Assembly: GCA_023488685.1 (NCBI GenBank)
Contig: JAMDDR010000186.1
Coordinates: forward strand, 1-35,836
DNA from: Chloroflexota bacterium
Lineage (GTDB): Bacteria; Chloroflexota; Anaerolineae; J036; Brachytrichaceae
Length of the DNA: 35,836 bases
Direction of reading: 5' to 3'
In this document: piece by piece, positions 1 to 7,572 of the stretch
Position numbering within the stretch: position 1 is the first letter of the stretch
How the letters are laid out: each line of letters starts with the position of its first letter
The notes under the pieces: generated by a model
The model's input: only the letters and a program-made list of their open reading frames with translations
Told to the model about the DNA's origin: nothing
Databases searched by the model: none
Position numbers and translations under genes: made by a program

Positions 1-1370
1 TCTCCTCCACGATTGCGTTCACGCGCCGCCTCACGCGCGGTGACGAAACCGGCTTCGTCAACCGACATCCCGCGTTCCCGCGCCTCATCCCTGGTAATCT
101 CGATGGGAAGGCCGTAAGTGTCGTACAGCTTAAACGCGACATCGCCAGGAATGATTGGGGATTGGGACACGCGGCCCAGCGTACCGGGCGAGGTTGGTGA
201 TTGAGAGGGAATTTCTAAGCTCGAATCTTTAATCTCCGTGATGATTTCATCCAGCCGTTGCAGCCCCGTATCAAGGGTTCGGGCGAAGCGCTCTTCCTCC
301 TGGTGAATGGTGTTCAGAATGTGCTCGCGGCGGTCAACCAATTCATGGTAATGAGCCCCCATCTTCTCAATCACGGATTCGGCGACTCTATATAGGAAAG
401 GTTCATTGAATCCGATCTTGCGTCCGAAACGTGCTGCGCGCCGGATGATCATGCGCAGCACATAGTTACGCCCTTCGTTTCCGGGGAGTACGCCATCACC
501 GATCAGGAATGACGACGCGCGTACGTGATCGGCTACGACGCGATAGGTTATATATTCGTTCGTGCGCTGCTGTTCGTCGTGCCCTGCCAGATGCTGAATG
601 CAATCAAAAATGGGCACGAACAGGTCAGTGTCATAATTTGTGGGCACGCCCTGGACGATGCGACAGATGCGCTCGAAGCCCATGCCGGTATCAATGCTGG
701 GGCGGGGCAGGGGAGTGAGTTTTCCAGCATTATCGCGATCGTACTGCATGAAGACCAGGTTCCAGAACTCGACCGTCATTTGATCGTTGTCATCTATGGC
801 ATTGACATGGTCGGGTGTGTTATCTTCTTTTTTATCCCCGGTGAAGTAATGGATCTCCGAATTTGGACCGCACGGACCCGTGTCACCCATTTGCCAGAAG
901 TTATCCTGCTCGCCGAAGCGTAGGATGCGCGATGCGCTGACGCCGAGCTTCTTCCACAACATCTCGGCCTCGTCATCTTCGCGGTAGATGGTGAACCATA
1001 GCCTCTCCATTTCCAGGCCGTATTCCTGTGTGACCAGTTCGAGCGCAAACCTCATCGCATCGGGCTTGAAATAATCGCCGAACGAGAAGTTTCCTAACAT
1101 CTCGAAAAAGGTGTGATGGCGGGGGCTGGGGCCGACATTTTCCAGATCGTTGTGTTTGCCACTCACCCGCATGACCTTCTGTGCTGTTACGGAGCGGGTA
1201 TAATGACGCTTCTCCAGCCCCAGGAAGAGGTTCTTGAATTGATTCATGCCCGCGTTGGTGAACAGGATGGTTTTGTCACCGTATGGAATAAGCGACGACG
1301 ACGGCACGACGGTGTGGCCGTTGCGCGCGAAGTAGTCAATGTAGGTACTACGGATTTGATTGCTCAGCAT
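1..1370 (-). CDS. alaS: Alanyl-tRNA synthetase (3' part beyond window)
   Basis: Charges tRNA-Ala with alanine in the cytoplasm. The first 456 codons are present; family members run to about 870-900 residues, so the C-terminal part of the editing domain and the dimerisation domain lie outside. The N-terminus MLSNQIRSTYIDYFARNGH, then VVPSSSLIP, the SGKHNDLENVG stretch and HHTFFEMLGNFSFGDYF are typical of the class II catalytic core; KLYDTYGLP and RDEARERGMSVDEAGF precede the editing domain. Just before GDVAFKLYDTYG there is an extra segment of roughly 20 residues rich in Ser/Pro (SQSPTSPGTLGRVSQSP), encoded by heptamer-like DNA, which is unusual for the family. The ATG at 1370 fits family alignments but has no Shine-Dalgarno; a -10 box lies only 9 nt upstream, so the message may be leaderless. 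No T-box leader fits in this space. It diverges from infC. Confidence 0.96.
   Translation of the reverse strand, partial: MLSNQIRSTYIDYFARNGHTVVPSSSLIPYGDKTILFTNAGMNQFKNLFLGLEKRHYTRSVTAQKVMRVSGKHNDLENVGPSPRHHTFFEMLGNFSFGDYFKPDAMRFALELVTQEYGLEMERLWFTIYREDDEAEMLWKKLGVSASRILRFGEQDNFWQMGDTGPCGPNSEIHYFTGDKKEDNTPDHVNAIDDNDQMTVEFWNLVFMQYDRDNAGKLTPLPRPSIDTGMGFERICRIVQGVPTNYDTDLFVPIFDCIQHLAGHDEQQRTNEYITYRVVADHVRASSFLIGDGVLPGNEGRNYVLRMIIRRAARFGRKIGFNEPFLYRVAESVIEKMGAHYHELVDRREHILNTIHQEEERFARTLDTGLQRLDEIITEIKDSSLEIPSQSPTSPGTLGRVSQSPIIPGDVAFKLYDTYGLPIEITRDEARERGMSVDEAGFVTAREAARERNRGG
153..205. repeat. Heptamer-like low-complexity insert inside alaS
   Basis: GATTGGG occurs twice in exact tandem (153-159 and 160-166), and GGTTGGT-GATTGAG follows at 192-205. 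On the coding strand these give CCCAATC-type heptamers that translate in frame to a Ser/Pro-rich loop absent from usual AlaRS sequences. A 21-bp multiple of a 7-bp unit preserves frame. It is probably an expanded intergenic-type repeat that invaded a surface loop. Confidence 0.6.
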
Positions 1371-1379
1371 AAGACCGAA

Positions 1380-1385
1380 ATTATA
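1380..1385 (-). promoter_or_regulatory. -10 box for alaS, 9 nt before its ATG
   Basis: TATAAT on the minus strand is followed by nine nucleotides and then the alaS ATG. The expected transcription start falls at most about 3 nt before the ATG, so the mRNA would be leaderless or nearly so. The -35 region is weak. The site lies back to back with the infC promoter. Confidence 0.55.
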
Positions 1386-1398
1386 AGCGGAGTTTTGT

Positions 1399-1428
1399 TT
1401 GACGGAGGCGCGCGATTTCGGGTATAAT
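1399..1428 (+). promoter_or_regulatory. Sigma-70-like promoter of infC-rpmI-rplT
   Basis: TTGACG at 1399-1404, an 18-bp spacer and a perfect TATAAT at 1423-1428. Transcription should start near 1435, giving a 5' leader of about 50 nt before infC. Its -35 sits 14 bp from the divergent alaS -10 box, so the two polymerases compete for overlapping DNA. Confidence 0.75.
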
Positions 1429-1472
1429 TTCAGCACCAAAATACAGGTTTATATAAAGTCTGCCTGTGAGCA

Positions 1473-1480
1473 GAGGAGGG
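1473..1480 (+). promoter_or_regulatory. Shine-Dalgarno of infC that argues for an AUA start
   Basis: GAGGAGGG is a near-perfect ribosome binding site. Only 2 nt separate AGGAGG (1474-1479) from the TTG at 1482, too close for normal initiation, while the in-frame ATA at 1488 is 8 nt away, a normal distance. infC genes of several bacteria use rare start codons (AUU, AUC, AUA) so that IF3 can repress its own translation. Confidence 0.55.
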
Positions 1481-1481
1481 T

Positions 1482-2261
1482 TTGGGTATACCGCCTTTTA
1501 GAACTCAATACGCGCCGCAGTTTCGTATTAATGAACAGATTCGTGTGCCGCATGTGCGCTTGATTGCCGCTGACGGGGCAAACAAGGGAATCGTTGAAAC
1601 TCGCGATGCACTACACCAAGCTCGTGTACAGCACCTCGATTTAATCGAGGTTGCCCCTAATGCTGACCCGCCTGTGTGCCGGATATTTGATTACGGCAAG
1701 TTTATATACGAGCGGGAGAAGAAAGAGCGCGAGGCAAAAAAGAGTCAGAAAGTTATCGAGATCAAAGGTGTGCGGTTACGTCCGAAGACGACGGAACACC
1801 ATTTGTCGTTCAAGATTCGAAGCGCACGCCGGTTCCTGCAGCAAGGCAACAAGGTCAAGGTCAGCATCCGCTTCAAGGGGCGCGAGGATCAAATTCCGCA
1901 CGTAGCCCGCAGGATGATGGATAAGGTGTTGCAGGAAACTGCGGATATAGCGGTGGTTGAGATGTCACCCAGCATGGAAGGCAAGACGATGCTGATGGTG
2001 CTGGCTCCGACAGTTGCTACAATTGCTGCATCGACCTTGAAGTCAACGCAGGTCAGAATTGAGGCAGAAATCGAGGCTGATAAGGCGCAAGGCTTCGTCG
2101 AGGATGAGGACGAAGACGACGAGGAAGAGGATGTGGCCGAGGAGGAGATCCTGCAGGCTGCCGACTCGAACGGTGTCGTGAAAGATAAGGTGGCACGCAA
2201 GGCGATTAATCGCGAGAAGCGCGCGAAAGAGCGCAGCATGGAGCAGTTTAACTTGCCATAA
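1482..2261 (+). CDS. infC: Translation initiation factor IF-3 with acidic C-terminal tail
   Basis: Binds the 30S subunit, prevents premature 50S joining and proofreads start codons. The N-domain (about 14-85) starts with RINEQIRVPHVRLI and contains DLIEVAPNADPPVCRIFDYGKF, the family signature; the C-domain (about 90-177) contains VKVSIRFKGRE and ends at MLMVLAPT. E. coli IF3 is about 180 residues; this one is 257-259 because of an 80-residue tail with a run of Asp/Glu at about 206-223 followed by a Lys/Arg-rich end. The boundaries use a TTG at 1482, but the Shine-Dalgarno spacing favours the ATA at 1488 as the true start. First gene of the infC-rpmI-rplT operon, behind a strong promoter. Confidence 0.96.
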   Translation: MGIPPFRTQYAPQFRINEQIRVPHVRLIAADGANKGIVETRDALHQARVQHLDLIEVAPNADPPVCRIFDYGKFIYEREKKEREAKKSQKVIEIKGVRLRPKTTEHHLSFKIRSARRFLQQGNKVKVSIRFKGREDQIPHVARRMMDKVLQETADIAVVEMSPSMEGKTMLMVLAPTVATIAASTLKSTQVRIEAEIEADKAQGFVEDEDEDDEEEDVAEEEILQAADSNGVVKDKVARKAINREKRAKERSMEQFNLP

Positions 2262-2313
2262 CTGGCTATGGTCAAAGCCCGGTCGACAGGCTGGGTCTGG
2301 ACAGTAATCAAGC

Positions 2314-2356
2314 AGGGGCAGGTGACATACCATGTGAGGGTTTGTCACCTGCCCCT
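2314..2356 (+). promoter_or_regulatory. Perfect 14-bp hairpin between infC and rpmI
   Basis: AGGGGCAGGTGACA (2314-2327) is followed after 15 nt by its exact reverse complement TGTCACCTGCCCCT (2343-2356). The hairpin ends 24 nt before the rpmI ATG and leaves its ribosome binding site free. No T-run follows, so it is not a standard terminator. In other bacteria L20 represses rpmI-rplT by binding RNA structures in or before this region, so an L20-responsive element, a processing site or an mRNA stabiliser are candidates. The structure is seen; the role is inferred. Confidence 0.7.
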
Positions 2357-2380
2357 AAATGCGAATCACAGAGGGACGGA

Positions 2381-2590
2381 ATGCCAAAGATCAAAACGCA
2401 TAAGTCAACATCAAAGCGCTTTCGCTTGTCCGGTAGCGGCAAGTTGATGCGCACGCGTCTGGGCAAGAGCCACCTGCGCCGCAAGAAGAGCAAGCGCGTG
2501 AAGGCAGAGCTGTCAAAGATGCATGTCGTTGAGTCCAAGGGCCAGATCAAGCGTGTGCGTACGCTGGCACCCTATCTGCACCAGAAGTAA
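2381..2590 (+). CDS. rpmI: 50S ribosomal protein L35
   Basis: Small basic protein of the large ribosomal subunit, 69 residues. The start [14 protein letters not shown] and the following [20 protein letters not shown] are the L35 signature. The ATG at 2381 is preceded by GAGGGA, 4 nt upstream; an in-frame extension reaching back to 2342 would enter the right arm of the upstream hairpin and has no support from the family. Lies between infC and rplT, the conserved order of this operon, with 14 nt to rplT. Confidence 0.97.
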   Translation: MPKIKTHKSTSKRFRLSGSGKLMRTRLGKSHLRRKKSKRVKAELSKMHVVESKGQIKRVRTLAPYLHQK

Positions 2591-2604
2591 AGGCAAGGAG
2601 TAAC

Positions 2605-2952
2605 ATGGCAAGAGTGAAGGGTGGGGTAAAAGCCCGCCGACGCCACAACCGAGTGCTGGCGGTTACCAAAGGTCAATTCGGCGCGCGTCATCGTCTGATT
2701 CGCCGTGCGAGCGAGGCACGCTTGCACGCGCTTTGGTATGCATATCGCGACCGCCGCAACCGCCGCCGTGATTTGCGCCGTTTGTGGATTACCCGTATTA
2801 ACGCAGCCGCGCGTTTGAACGGAACGACCTACAGCCGATTGGCTAATAGCCTGCGACTGGCGAACATAAAGTTGGATCGCAAGATTTTGGCTGACTTGGC
2901 CGTGCGCGATGCCGCGGCTTTTAGCGCCGTCGTCCAGTCCACGCAAGGATAG
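2605..2952 (+). CDS. rplT: 50S ribosomal protein L20
   Basis: Binds 23S rRNA early in 50S assembly and, in enteric bacteria and Bacillus, represses its own operon. 115 residues, the normal length. [18 protein letters not shown], the Arg-rich [34 protein letters not shown] helix region (given in family order) and [10 protein letters not shown] are characteristic. AAGGAG lies 5 nt before the ATG. Last gene of the operon; a terminator follows at 3009-3033. Confidence 0.97.
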   Translation: MARVKGGVKARRRHNRVLAVTKGQFGARHRLIRRASEARLHALWYAYRDRRNRRRDLRRLWITRINAAARLNGTTYSRLANSLRLANIKLDRKILADLAVRDAAAFSAVVQSTQG

Positions 2953-3008
2953 GATCGCACCTTGTATCCAGCGGGTATGCTGTACCTGCCGGAATGAATG
3001 CGAGAATC

Positions 3009-3033
3009 AAGCCCGCCAACTGGTGGGCTTTTT
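3009..3033 (+). terminator. Intrinsic terminator after rplT
   Basis: AAGCCCGCC, a 4-nt loop AACT and GGTGGGCTT form a 9-bp stem with one G-U pair, followed by a T-tract (3029-3033). It closes the ribosomal-protein operon just before the methyltransferase gene. Confidence 0.85.
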
Positions 3034-3048
3034 GCATATAGTGGATAA

Positions 3049-3837
3049 ATGCCTGCATTAACGTCTCTTCAGAATTCGCGCGTAAAGCTGGTGCGGCAAC
3101 TCCAGCAGCGCCGTGAGGTGCGCGAGCGTGAAGGCAAGTTTGTGGCGGAAGGCGCACGATTAGCTGCCGATTTTCTGGATGCAGGAACGACTGCGGCGTT
3201 TGCATTTATCGGCCCGTCGCCGGCTGCACAACAGTGGATGCACACACACCGGGCTGTAGAATGCATCGAGGTCAACGATACCGTCATGCGCGAAGTGTCG
3301 CTGGAGACCACTCCGCCAGGGGTGTTAGTCGTGTTTGATCTGCCACATAGCTCCGTGGATGAAGTGGTGACTACCGGCCCCGGCGTGGTGCTCATCCTGG
3401 ATGCACTGCGTAATCCTGGCAATCTGGGAGCATGTCTGCGTGTTGCGGCGGGGGCAGATTGCCGGCACGTGCTGCTGGCGCCAGGAAGTGTCGATCCGTA
3501 TAACCCCAAGGTCGTGCGCGGTGGTATGGGTGCGCACACGCGTATCCACGTGCTGAGTCTGTCATGGGCGGAGATTAGCGCTGTATGTCACCGCCGAGCT
3601 GTATGGGCGGCCGAGGCGAGTGGCGCCAAATCCTACGACCAGGTGATGTGGACGGACCCTGCCGCGCTCATCATTGGCGGCGAGGCCAGCGGCATCAGCG
3701 GCGAGGCACGCAAGTGCGCTACGGGTACGATCACCATTCCCCTGGCGAATCGGGTGGAATCACTCAACGCCGCTGTGGCATGTGGCGTGATCCTGTTCGA
3801 AGCCGCCCGTCAGCGGCGAGCGAACTTAAGCCGATAA
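3049..3837 (+). CDS. TrmH/SpoU-family RNA 2'-O-methyltransferase
   Basis: SAM-dependent methyltransferase of the SPOUT class, which modifies a ribose in rRNA or tRNA. 262 residues. The N-terminal substrate-binding domain begins LTSLQNSRVKLVRQLQQRR, as in RlmB/TsnR-like proteins (EGKFVAEGARL). The C-terminal trefoil-knot domain shows motif 1 DALRNPGNLGACLRVA, motif 2 IIGGEASGIS (usually G-N-E or G-A-E, here G-G-E) and motif 3 IPLANRVESLNAAVACGVILFE. The target nucleotide cannot be told from sequence. TATAGT ends 6 nt before the ATG and no Shine-Dalgarno is seen, so a leaderless message is possible. Its 3' end overlaps the convergent M24 peptidase gene by 12 bp. Confidence 0.92.
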   Translation: MPALTSLQNSRVKLVRQLQQRREVREREGKFVAEGARLAADFLDAGTTAAFAFIGPSPAAQQWMHTHRAVECIEVNDTVMREVSLETTPPGVLVVFDLPHSSVDEVVTTGPGVVLILDALRNPGNLGACLRVAAGADCRHVLLAPGSVDPYNPKVVRGGMGAHTRIHVLSLSWAEISAVCHRRAVWAAEASGAKSYDQVMWTDPAALIIGGEASGISGEARKCATGTITIPLANRVESLNAAVACGVILFEAARQRRANLSR

Positions 3838-4971
3838 CACAACGAGTTCCCGGTCAAAGCTCGTAAAGCTCTTGTAGCCGTCGCGTGTGATCACCACATC
3901 ATCCTCAATGCGCACACCACCGACGCCTTCGATATACACGCCTGGCTCTATGGTGAACGTGGTGCCTGGATTGAGTGGTGTCGTGCTTCCCGCCACGAGG
4001 TCCGGCGGTTCGTGACAGGGATGGACTTCCAACCCCAGCCCATGACCGGTACGATGCGGGAAATAGTCGCCGTATCCAGCGTCCGTGATGATGCTACGCG
4101 CCGCCTGATCGATCTGCTCGCCGGTGATGTTGGGCCGCACGGCAGCACGACCAGCCGTATTGGCGGCCAGAACGGTCGCGTATACGCGGCGTGCCAGTTC
4201 ACCCGGTTCGCCGAGGGCCACTGTGCGCGTGATATCAGAAGCGTAGCCACCATAGACTGCGCCACAATCGATGATGATCAGGTCGCCGGCTTCGAATGGC
4301 CGGTCATTGCTGCTGTGGTGCGGGTTGGCGCTGTTCGGCCCAGCCGCAACGAAAGCATCAAAGCTCTCGCCCTCGGCGCCAGCGGCCAGGATGGCGTTGC
4401 TGCAGAAGCGCGCCAGTTGCCGCTCCGTCATGCCCGGGCGAATGTGCTCGATTGTGTTGCGCAGTGCTGCCTCAAGAATACGGGCTGACTCGGCCATGGC
4501 GGCTTGTTCGTCCTCATCTTTTACCATGCGCATGGCAGCCATGAGCGGTGTGGCGTCGATCGTCTCGACAGCGCAGCCATTCGCAAGCGCTGCCATTTCC
4601 AACGCGCGCAGTTCCATGACGCGCATGGTCGTGTATTCGATGCCAATGTGGGCAGAGCGTGTGCCAGAGTGTGCGCCAAATGTCCGTGCGACTGCACGGT
4701 GTAATGCTTGTGCCGGGCCTTCTGCATCCGTCCAGGTGAACAACTCTGCCGATGTCCCAAACGCGGCACGCACGCCAGCGGCTTCAAGCGCTGGCAATAC
4801 CAGGCAGGGCGTGCGCCCATCCGCTGAGACGAATGTGAGCGCCAGGCGTTTGCTGGGATGAAAGCCAATGCCGGTAAGATAGCGCAGATTTGAACTGGGC
4901 ATTAGCACGATGCCATCTAACCCCAGGGAATTGAGGCCACTCAGTAGCCTGTTCAACCGTTCTACATTCAT
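3826..4971 (-). CDS. M24 metallopeptidase (Xaa-Pro aminopeptidase/dipeptidase)
   Basis: Cleaves the bond before proline in peptides using two metal ions. 381 residues: a creatinase-like N-domain (about 1-140) and the pita-bread catalytic domain (about 150-380). The five metal ligands are visible: D235 (IIIDCGA), D246 (SDITRT), H310 (RTGHGLGLEVHP), E342 (TIEPGVY) and E356 (VRIEDDVV); H219 in NPHHSSND is the usual additional catalytic His. GTGAGG upstream of the ATG serves as ribosome binding site. It lies 16 bp downstream of the GNAT gene, so it is probably the last gene of the leftward operon starting at 9342. Peptidase specificity (PepP versus PepQ) is not resolvable. Confidence 0.93.
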   Translation of the reverse strand: MNVERLNRLLSGLNSLGLDGIVLMPSSNLRYLTGIGFHPSKRLALTFVSADGRTPCLVLPALEAAGVRAAFGTSAELFTWTDAEGPAQALHRAVARTFGAHSGTRSAHIGIEYTTMRVMELRALEMAALANGCAVETIDATPLMAAMRMVKDEDEQAAMAESARILEAALRNTIEHIRPGMTERQLARFCSNAILAAGAEGESFDAFVAAGPNSANPHHSSNDRPFEAGDLIIIDCGAVYGGYASDITRTVALGEPGELARRVYATVLAANTAGRAAVRPNITGEQIDQAARSIITDAGYGDYFPHRTGHGLGLEVHPCHEPPDLVAGSTTPLNPGTTFTIEPGVYIEGVGGVRIEDDVVITRDGYKSFTSFDRELVVLSA

Positions 4972-4987
4972 AGGACCTCACTCTTGT

Positions 4988-5539
4988 TCATATAGTGGGA
5001 TGATGCAAATTACTGGCCATTGACGAGACCAGCGATTTCTCATAACATACACTGAGTAATTGCCCGGCATAACGCCCATAGCACGGGATGCGCTGAAAGC
5101 CGGTCGATTCATATAGTGTCGTTGCCTCAGGCTGTCGCACACCTGTCTCCAGGCGCAACGCGCTATAGCCGTACGCTCGTGCGAGTTCCTCCAGGGTTTG
5201 AAGCATTTGTCGTGCAACGCCCTGTCGTCTCATCGTTGGCTCCACGAACATACGTTTGATTTCCGCGATGCCTGGTTCCATGGGGCGGAGCGCGCCACAC
5301 CCAACCGGCTGGCTGTCGAGCCACGCGATGACGAAAGCACCCCCTGGCACATCGACATCCGACGGCGCAAATGCACCAGTGCCATCATCACCATAAAGCG
5401 AACCCAGCTCTGCAGACAGGTGGTTGATGAGTATTGTGGCAGCATCACAATAGGGAGTCTCGATGGTAACGTATAGCGAAGGGGCCTTATTCATGTCTGT
5501 ATGGTTGTGTGGTGTTCGATCCAATGTTAGACGATTCAC
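4988..5539 (-). CDS. GNAT-family N-acetyltransferase
   Basis: Transfers an acetyl group from acetyl-CoA to an unknown amine. 183 residues from the GTG at 5539, or 168 from an ATG at 5494. Motif A reads [23 protein letters not shown] with the Q/R-x-x-G-x-A pyrophosphate loop; motif B follows as [24 protein letters not shown]. The GTG overlaps the nadE stop as GTGA, which suggests translational coupling and favours the longer form; the ATG has no ribosome binding site. Substrate unknown. Confidence 0.88.
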   Translation of the reverse strand: MNRLTLDRTPHNHTDMNKAPSLYVTIETPYCDAATILINHLSAELGSLYGDDGTGAFAPSDVDVPGGAFVIAWLDSQPVGCGALRPMEPGIAEIKRMFVEPTMRRQGVARQMLQTLEELARAYGYSALRLETGVRQPEATTLYESTGFQRIPCYGRYAGQLLSVCYEKSLVSSMASNLHHPTI

Positions 5540-7548
5540 ACCTCTTCTGTCAGGTGGTCAATTTCCGCTCGCCAAAGCGTGCTGTTTGCATCACTTGGCA
5601 TGCGCCAGTCACCACGCGGTGATAGCGCCACCGTGCCGACTTTGGGACCATCCGGCATGGCAGACCTTTTGAACTGCTGCGAGAAAAAGCGTTGGTAGAA
5701 CACCCTGAGCCAGTTCAGGATGACATCCGGCGGGTATGTGTCGCCGAATACTTGCTGCGCCAGGAAGAACACCTTGCGCGGTGGGTAGCCGTAGCGGACG
5801 ACCTGGAAAAGGAAGAAATCGTGCAGTACATAGGGGCCAATGGTCGTTTCCGTTTCCTGTTGGAGCTTATCGCCATCACCCAGGGGCAGCAGTTCGGGTG
5901 AGATTGGGGTGGCGCTGATATCACGCAATACGTCTGATACTTCACCGCTGTATTCGCTGTCGGCAGTCCACTCGATCAAATAGCGCACCAGTGTCTTGGG
6001 TACGCCGGCGTTGACGTGGTACATCGACATATGGTCACCGTTAAAGGTGGCCCATCCTAGCGCCAGTTCGGAGAGGTCACCCGTGCCAACGGTGAACCCA
6101 TCGATCTGGTTTGCGATATCCATCAGAATCTGGGTGCGTTCACGCGCCTGTGTATTTTCATAGGCGATATCGTGGACATTTTCGTCGTGCCCGATATCCT
6201 TGAAGTGCTGCTGCACGGCGTCGTTGATGGGGATGCAGCGTAACGTGACGCCTAGTAACTCCGCCAGCCGTTCGGCGTTGGTGCGCGTGCGCGTGGTGGT
6301 GCCGAAACCGGGCATGGTGACGGCTACGATGCCACTGTGTGGCAGTCCGACCGTGTCAAAGGCGCGGATCGTGACCAGTAGTGCCAGCGTTGAGTCCAAA
6401 CCGCCGGAGATACCGAGCGTGACTTGCTTAACGCCGGTATGGCGCAGTCGCTTGGAAAGGCCGGTGGACTGAATGCTGAAAATCTCGCGACAGTGTTTGG
6501 CCCGTTGTGCTGGGTCCGATGGGACGAAAGGCATTTTTGAAAGCGGGCGTATCAATTTGTGCTCGAACGTCTTCGCCTCAGTTTTGGGCAGAGTGAAAGA
6601 GATCGCGCGGTATGTATGACTTGCGCTGGCGGCGGAAAAGCTGCTATTGACGAGACGCTCGTGGGTGAGTCGTTGCAAGTCAATGTCAGCGATGGCGATT
6701 TCGGTGGAAAAACGGAATCGCTCAGTTTCGGCCAGAATCGTGCCATTCTCTGCAATGAGCGAGTGCCCTCCGCATACCGTATCGGTCGTCGACTCGTTCG
6801 GGCCGGCGCCCGCATAGAGGTATGCTGCCAGGCAGCGTGCCGACTGTTGCTTGACCAACTCGCGCCGGTAATCGGCTTTGCCCAGCAACTCGACGCTGGC
6901 TGATGGATTCAGAAAGATCATCGCGCCGGCCAAAGCCATGTCACCGCTGGGTGGGTTGGCTGACCACAAGTCCTCACAAATTTCGACACCGATGACACAG
7001 TCAGGCATATTCCCGGCCACAAATAGCAGATCCGTGCCGAACGGAACTTGCATGCCGTCGACGTCAATGGTTTTCGCTGCAGCGTGGATCGAGGAGGTGA
7101 ACCAGCGCTCCTCATAGTACTCGTAGGTGGTGGGGAGGTATGTCTTAGGTATCACACCGAGGATGCGACCGTTGCCAAGGACCGCGGCACAGTTGTACAA
7201 CCGCCCGTCGACCTGTAGCGGTAACCCTACCTCAGTCACAATGCCGAGCCGGCTGGTTGCGTCGGCAATCGCCGAAAGTGCCGCGCGAGCCTCGCCTAAT
7301 AGCAGTGCCTGGTAGAAAAGATCCGCGCAGGTGTAGGCGGTGATGCCAAGCTCGGGAAAGACGGCCAGGACGCACCCTTGGGCCGATGCCAGTTCCATTG
7401 CCTTAATCGTGGCATGCGTGTTGAATGCCACATCCGCTACCCGTAAATCAGGCGTAACCGCGGCTGCGCGGATGAGTCCCAATGTAGATAAAGATGACGA
7501 CCGAAAGTTATTATCTGTGTTTGATGCCATCCCGCTAATCATACTCAT
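5536..7548 (-). CDS. nadE: Glutamine-dependent NAD+ synthetase
   Basis: Last step of NAD biosynthesis: amidation of nicotinate adenine dinucleotide with glutamine as nitrogen donor and ATP. 670 residues, the usual length of the two-domain form. The N-terminal nitrilase-type glutaminase has its triad at E66 ([10 protein letters not shown]), K135 (IPKTYLP) and C191 (EICEDLW). The synthetase domain has the ATP pyrophosphatase loop SGGLDS at 381-386, [21 protein letters not shown] and the [16 protein letters not shown] segment. Several in-frame ATGs (7548, 7542, 7530) are possible starts. It lies 24 bp after the upstream gene and couples to the GNAT gene by a 4-bp overlap. Confidence 0.96.
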   Translation of the reverse strand: MSMISGMASNTDNNFRSSSLSTLGLIRAAAVTPDLRVADVAFNTHATIKAMELASAQGCVLAVFPELGITAYTCADLFYQALLLGEARAALSAIADATSRLGIVTEVGLPLQVDGRLYNCAAVLGNGRILGVIPKTYLPTTYEYYEERWFTSSIHAAAKTIDVDGMQVPFGTDLLFVAGNMPDCVIGVEICEDLWSANPPSGDMALAGAMIFLNPSASVELLGKADYRRELVKQQSARCLAAYLYAGAGPNESTTDTVCGGHSLIAENGTILAETERFRFSTEIAIADIDLQRLTHERLVNSSFSAASASHTYRAISFTLPKTEAKTFEHKLIRPLSKMPFVPSDPAQRAKHCREIFSIQSTGLSKRLRHTGVKQVTLGISGGLDSTLALLVTIRAFDTVGLPHSGIVAVTMPGFGTTTRTRTNAERLAELLGVTLRCIPINDAVQQHFKDIGHDENVHDIAYENTQARERTQILMDIANQIDGFTVGTGDLSELALGWATFNGDHMSMYHVNAGVPKTLVRYLIEWTADSEYSGEVSDVLRDISATPISPELLPLGDGDKLQQETETTIGPYVLHDFFLFQVVRYGYPPRKVFFLAQQVFGDTYPPDVILNWLRVFYQRFFSQQFKRSAMPDGPKVGTVALSPRGDWRMPSDANSTLWRAEIDHLTEEV

Positions 7549-7572
7549 GGCGAGTGCACTGGGGACATTGGA

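Noticed and set aside
1371..1481. T-box leader for alaS
   Set aside because: The alaS -10 box is 9 nt from the start codon, leaving no room for a leader.
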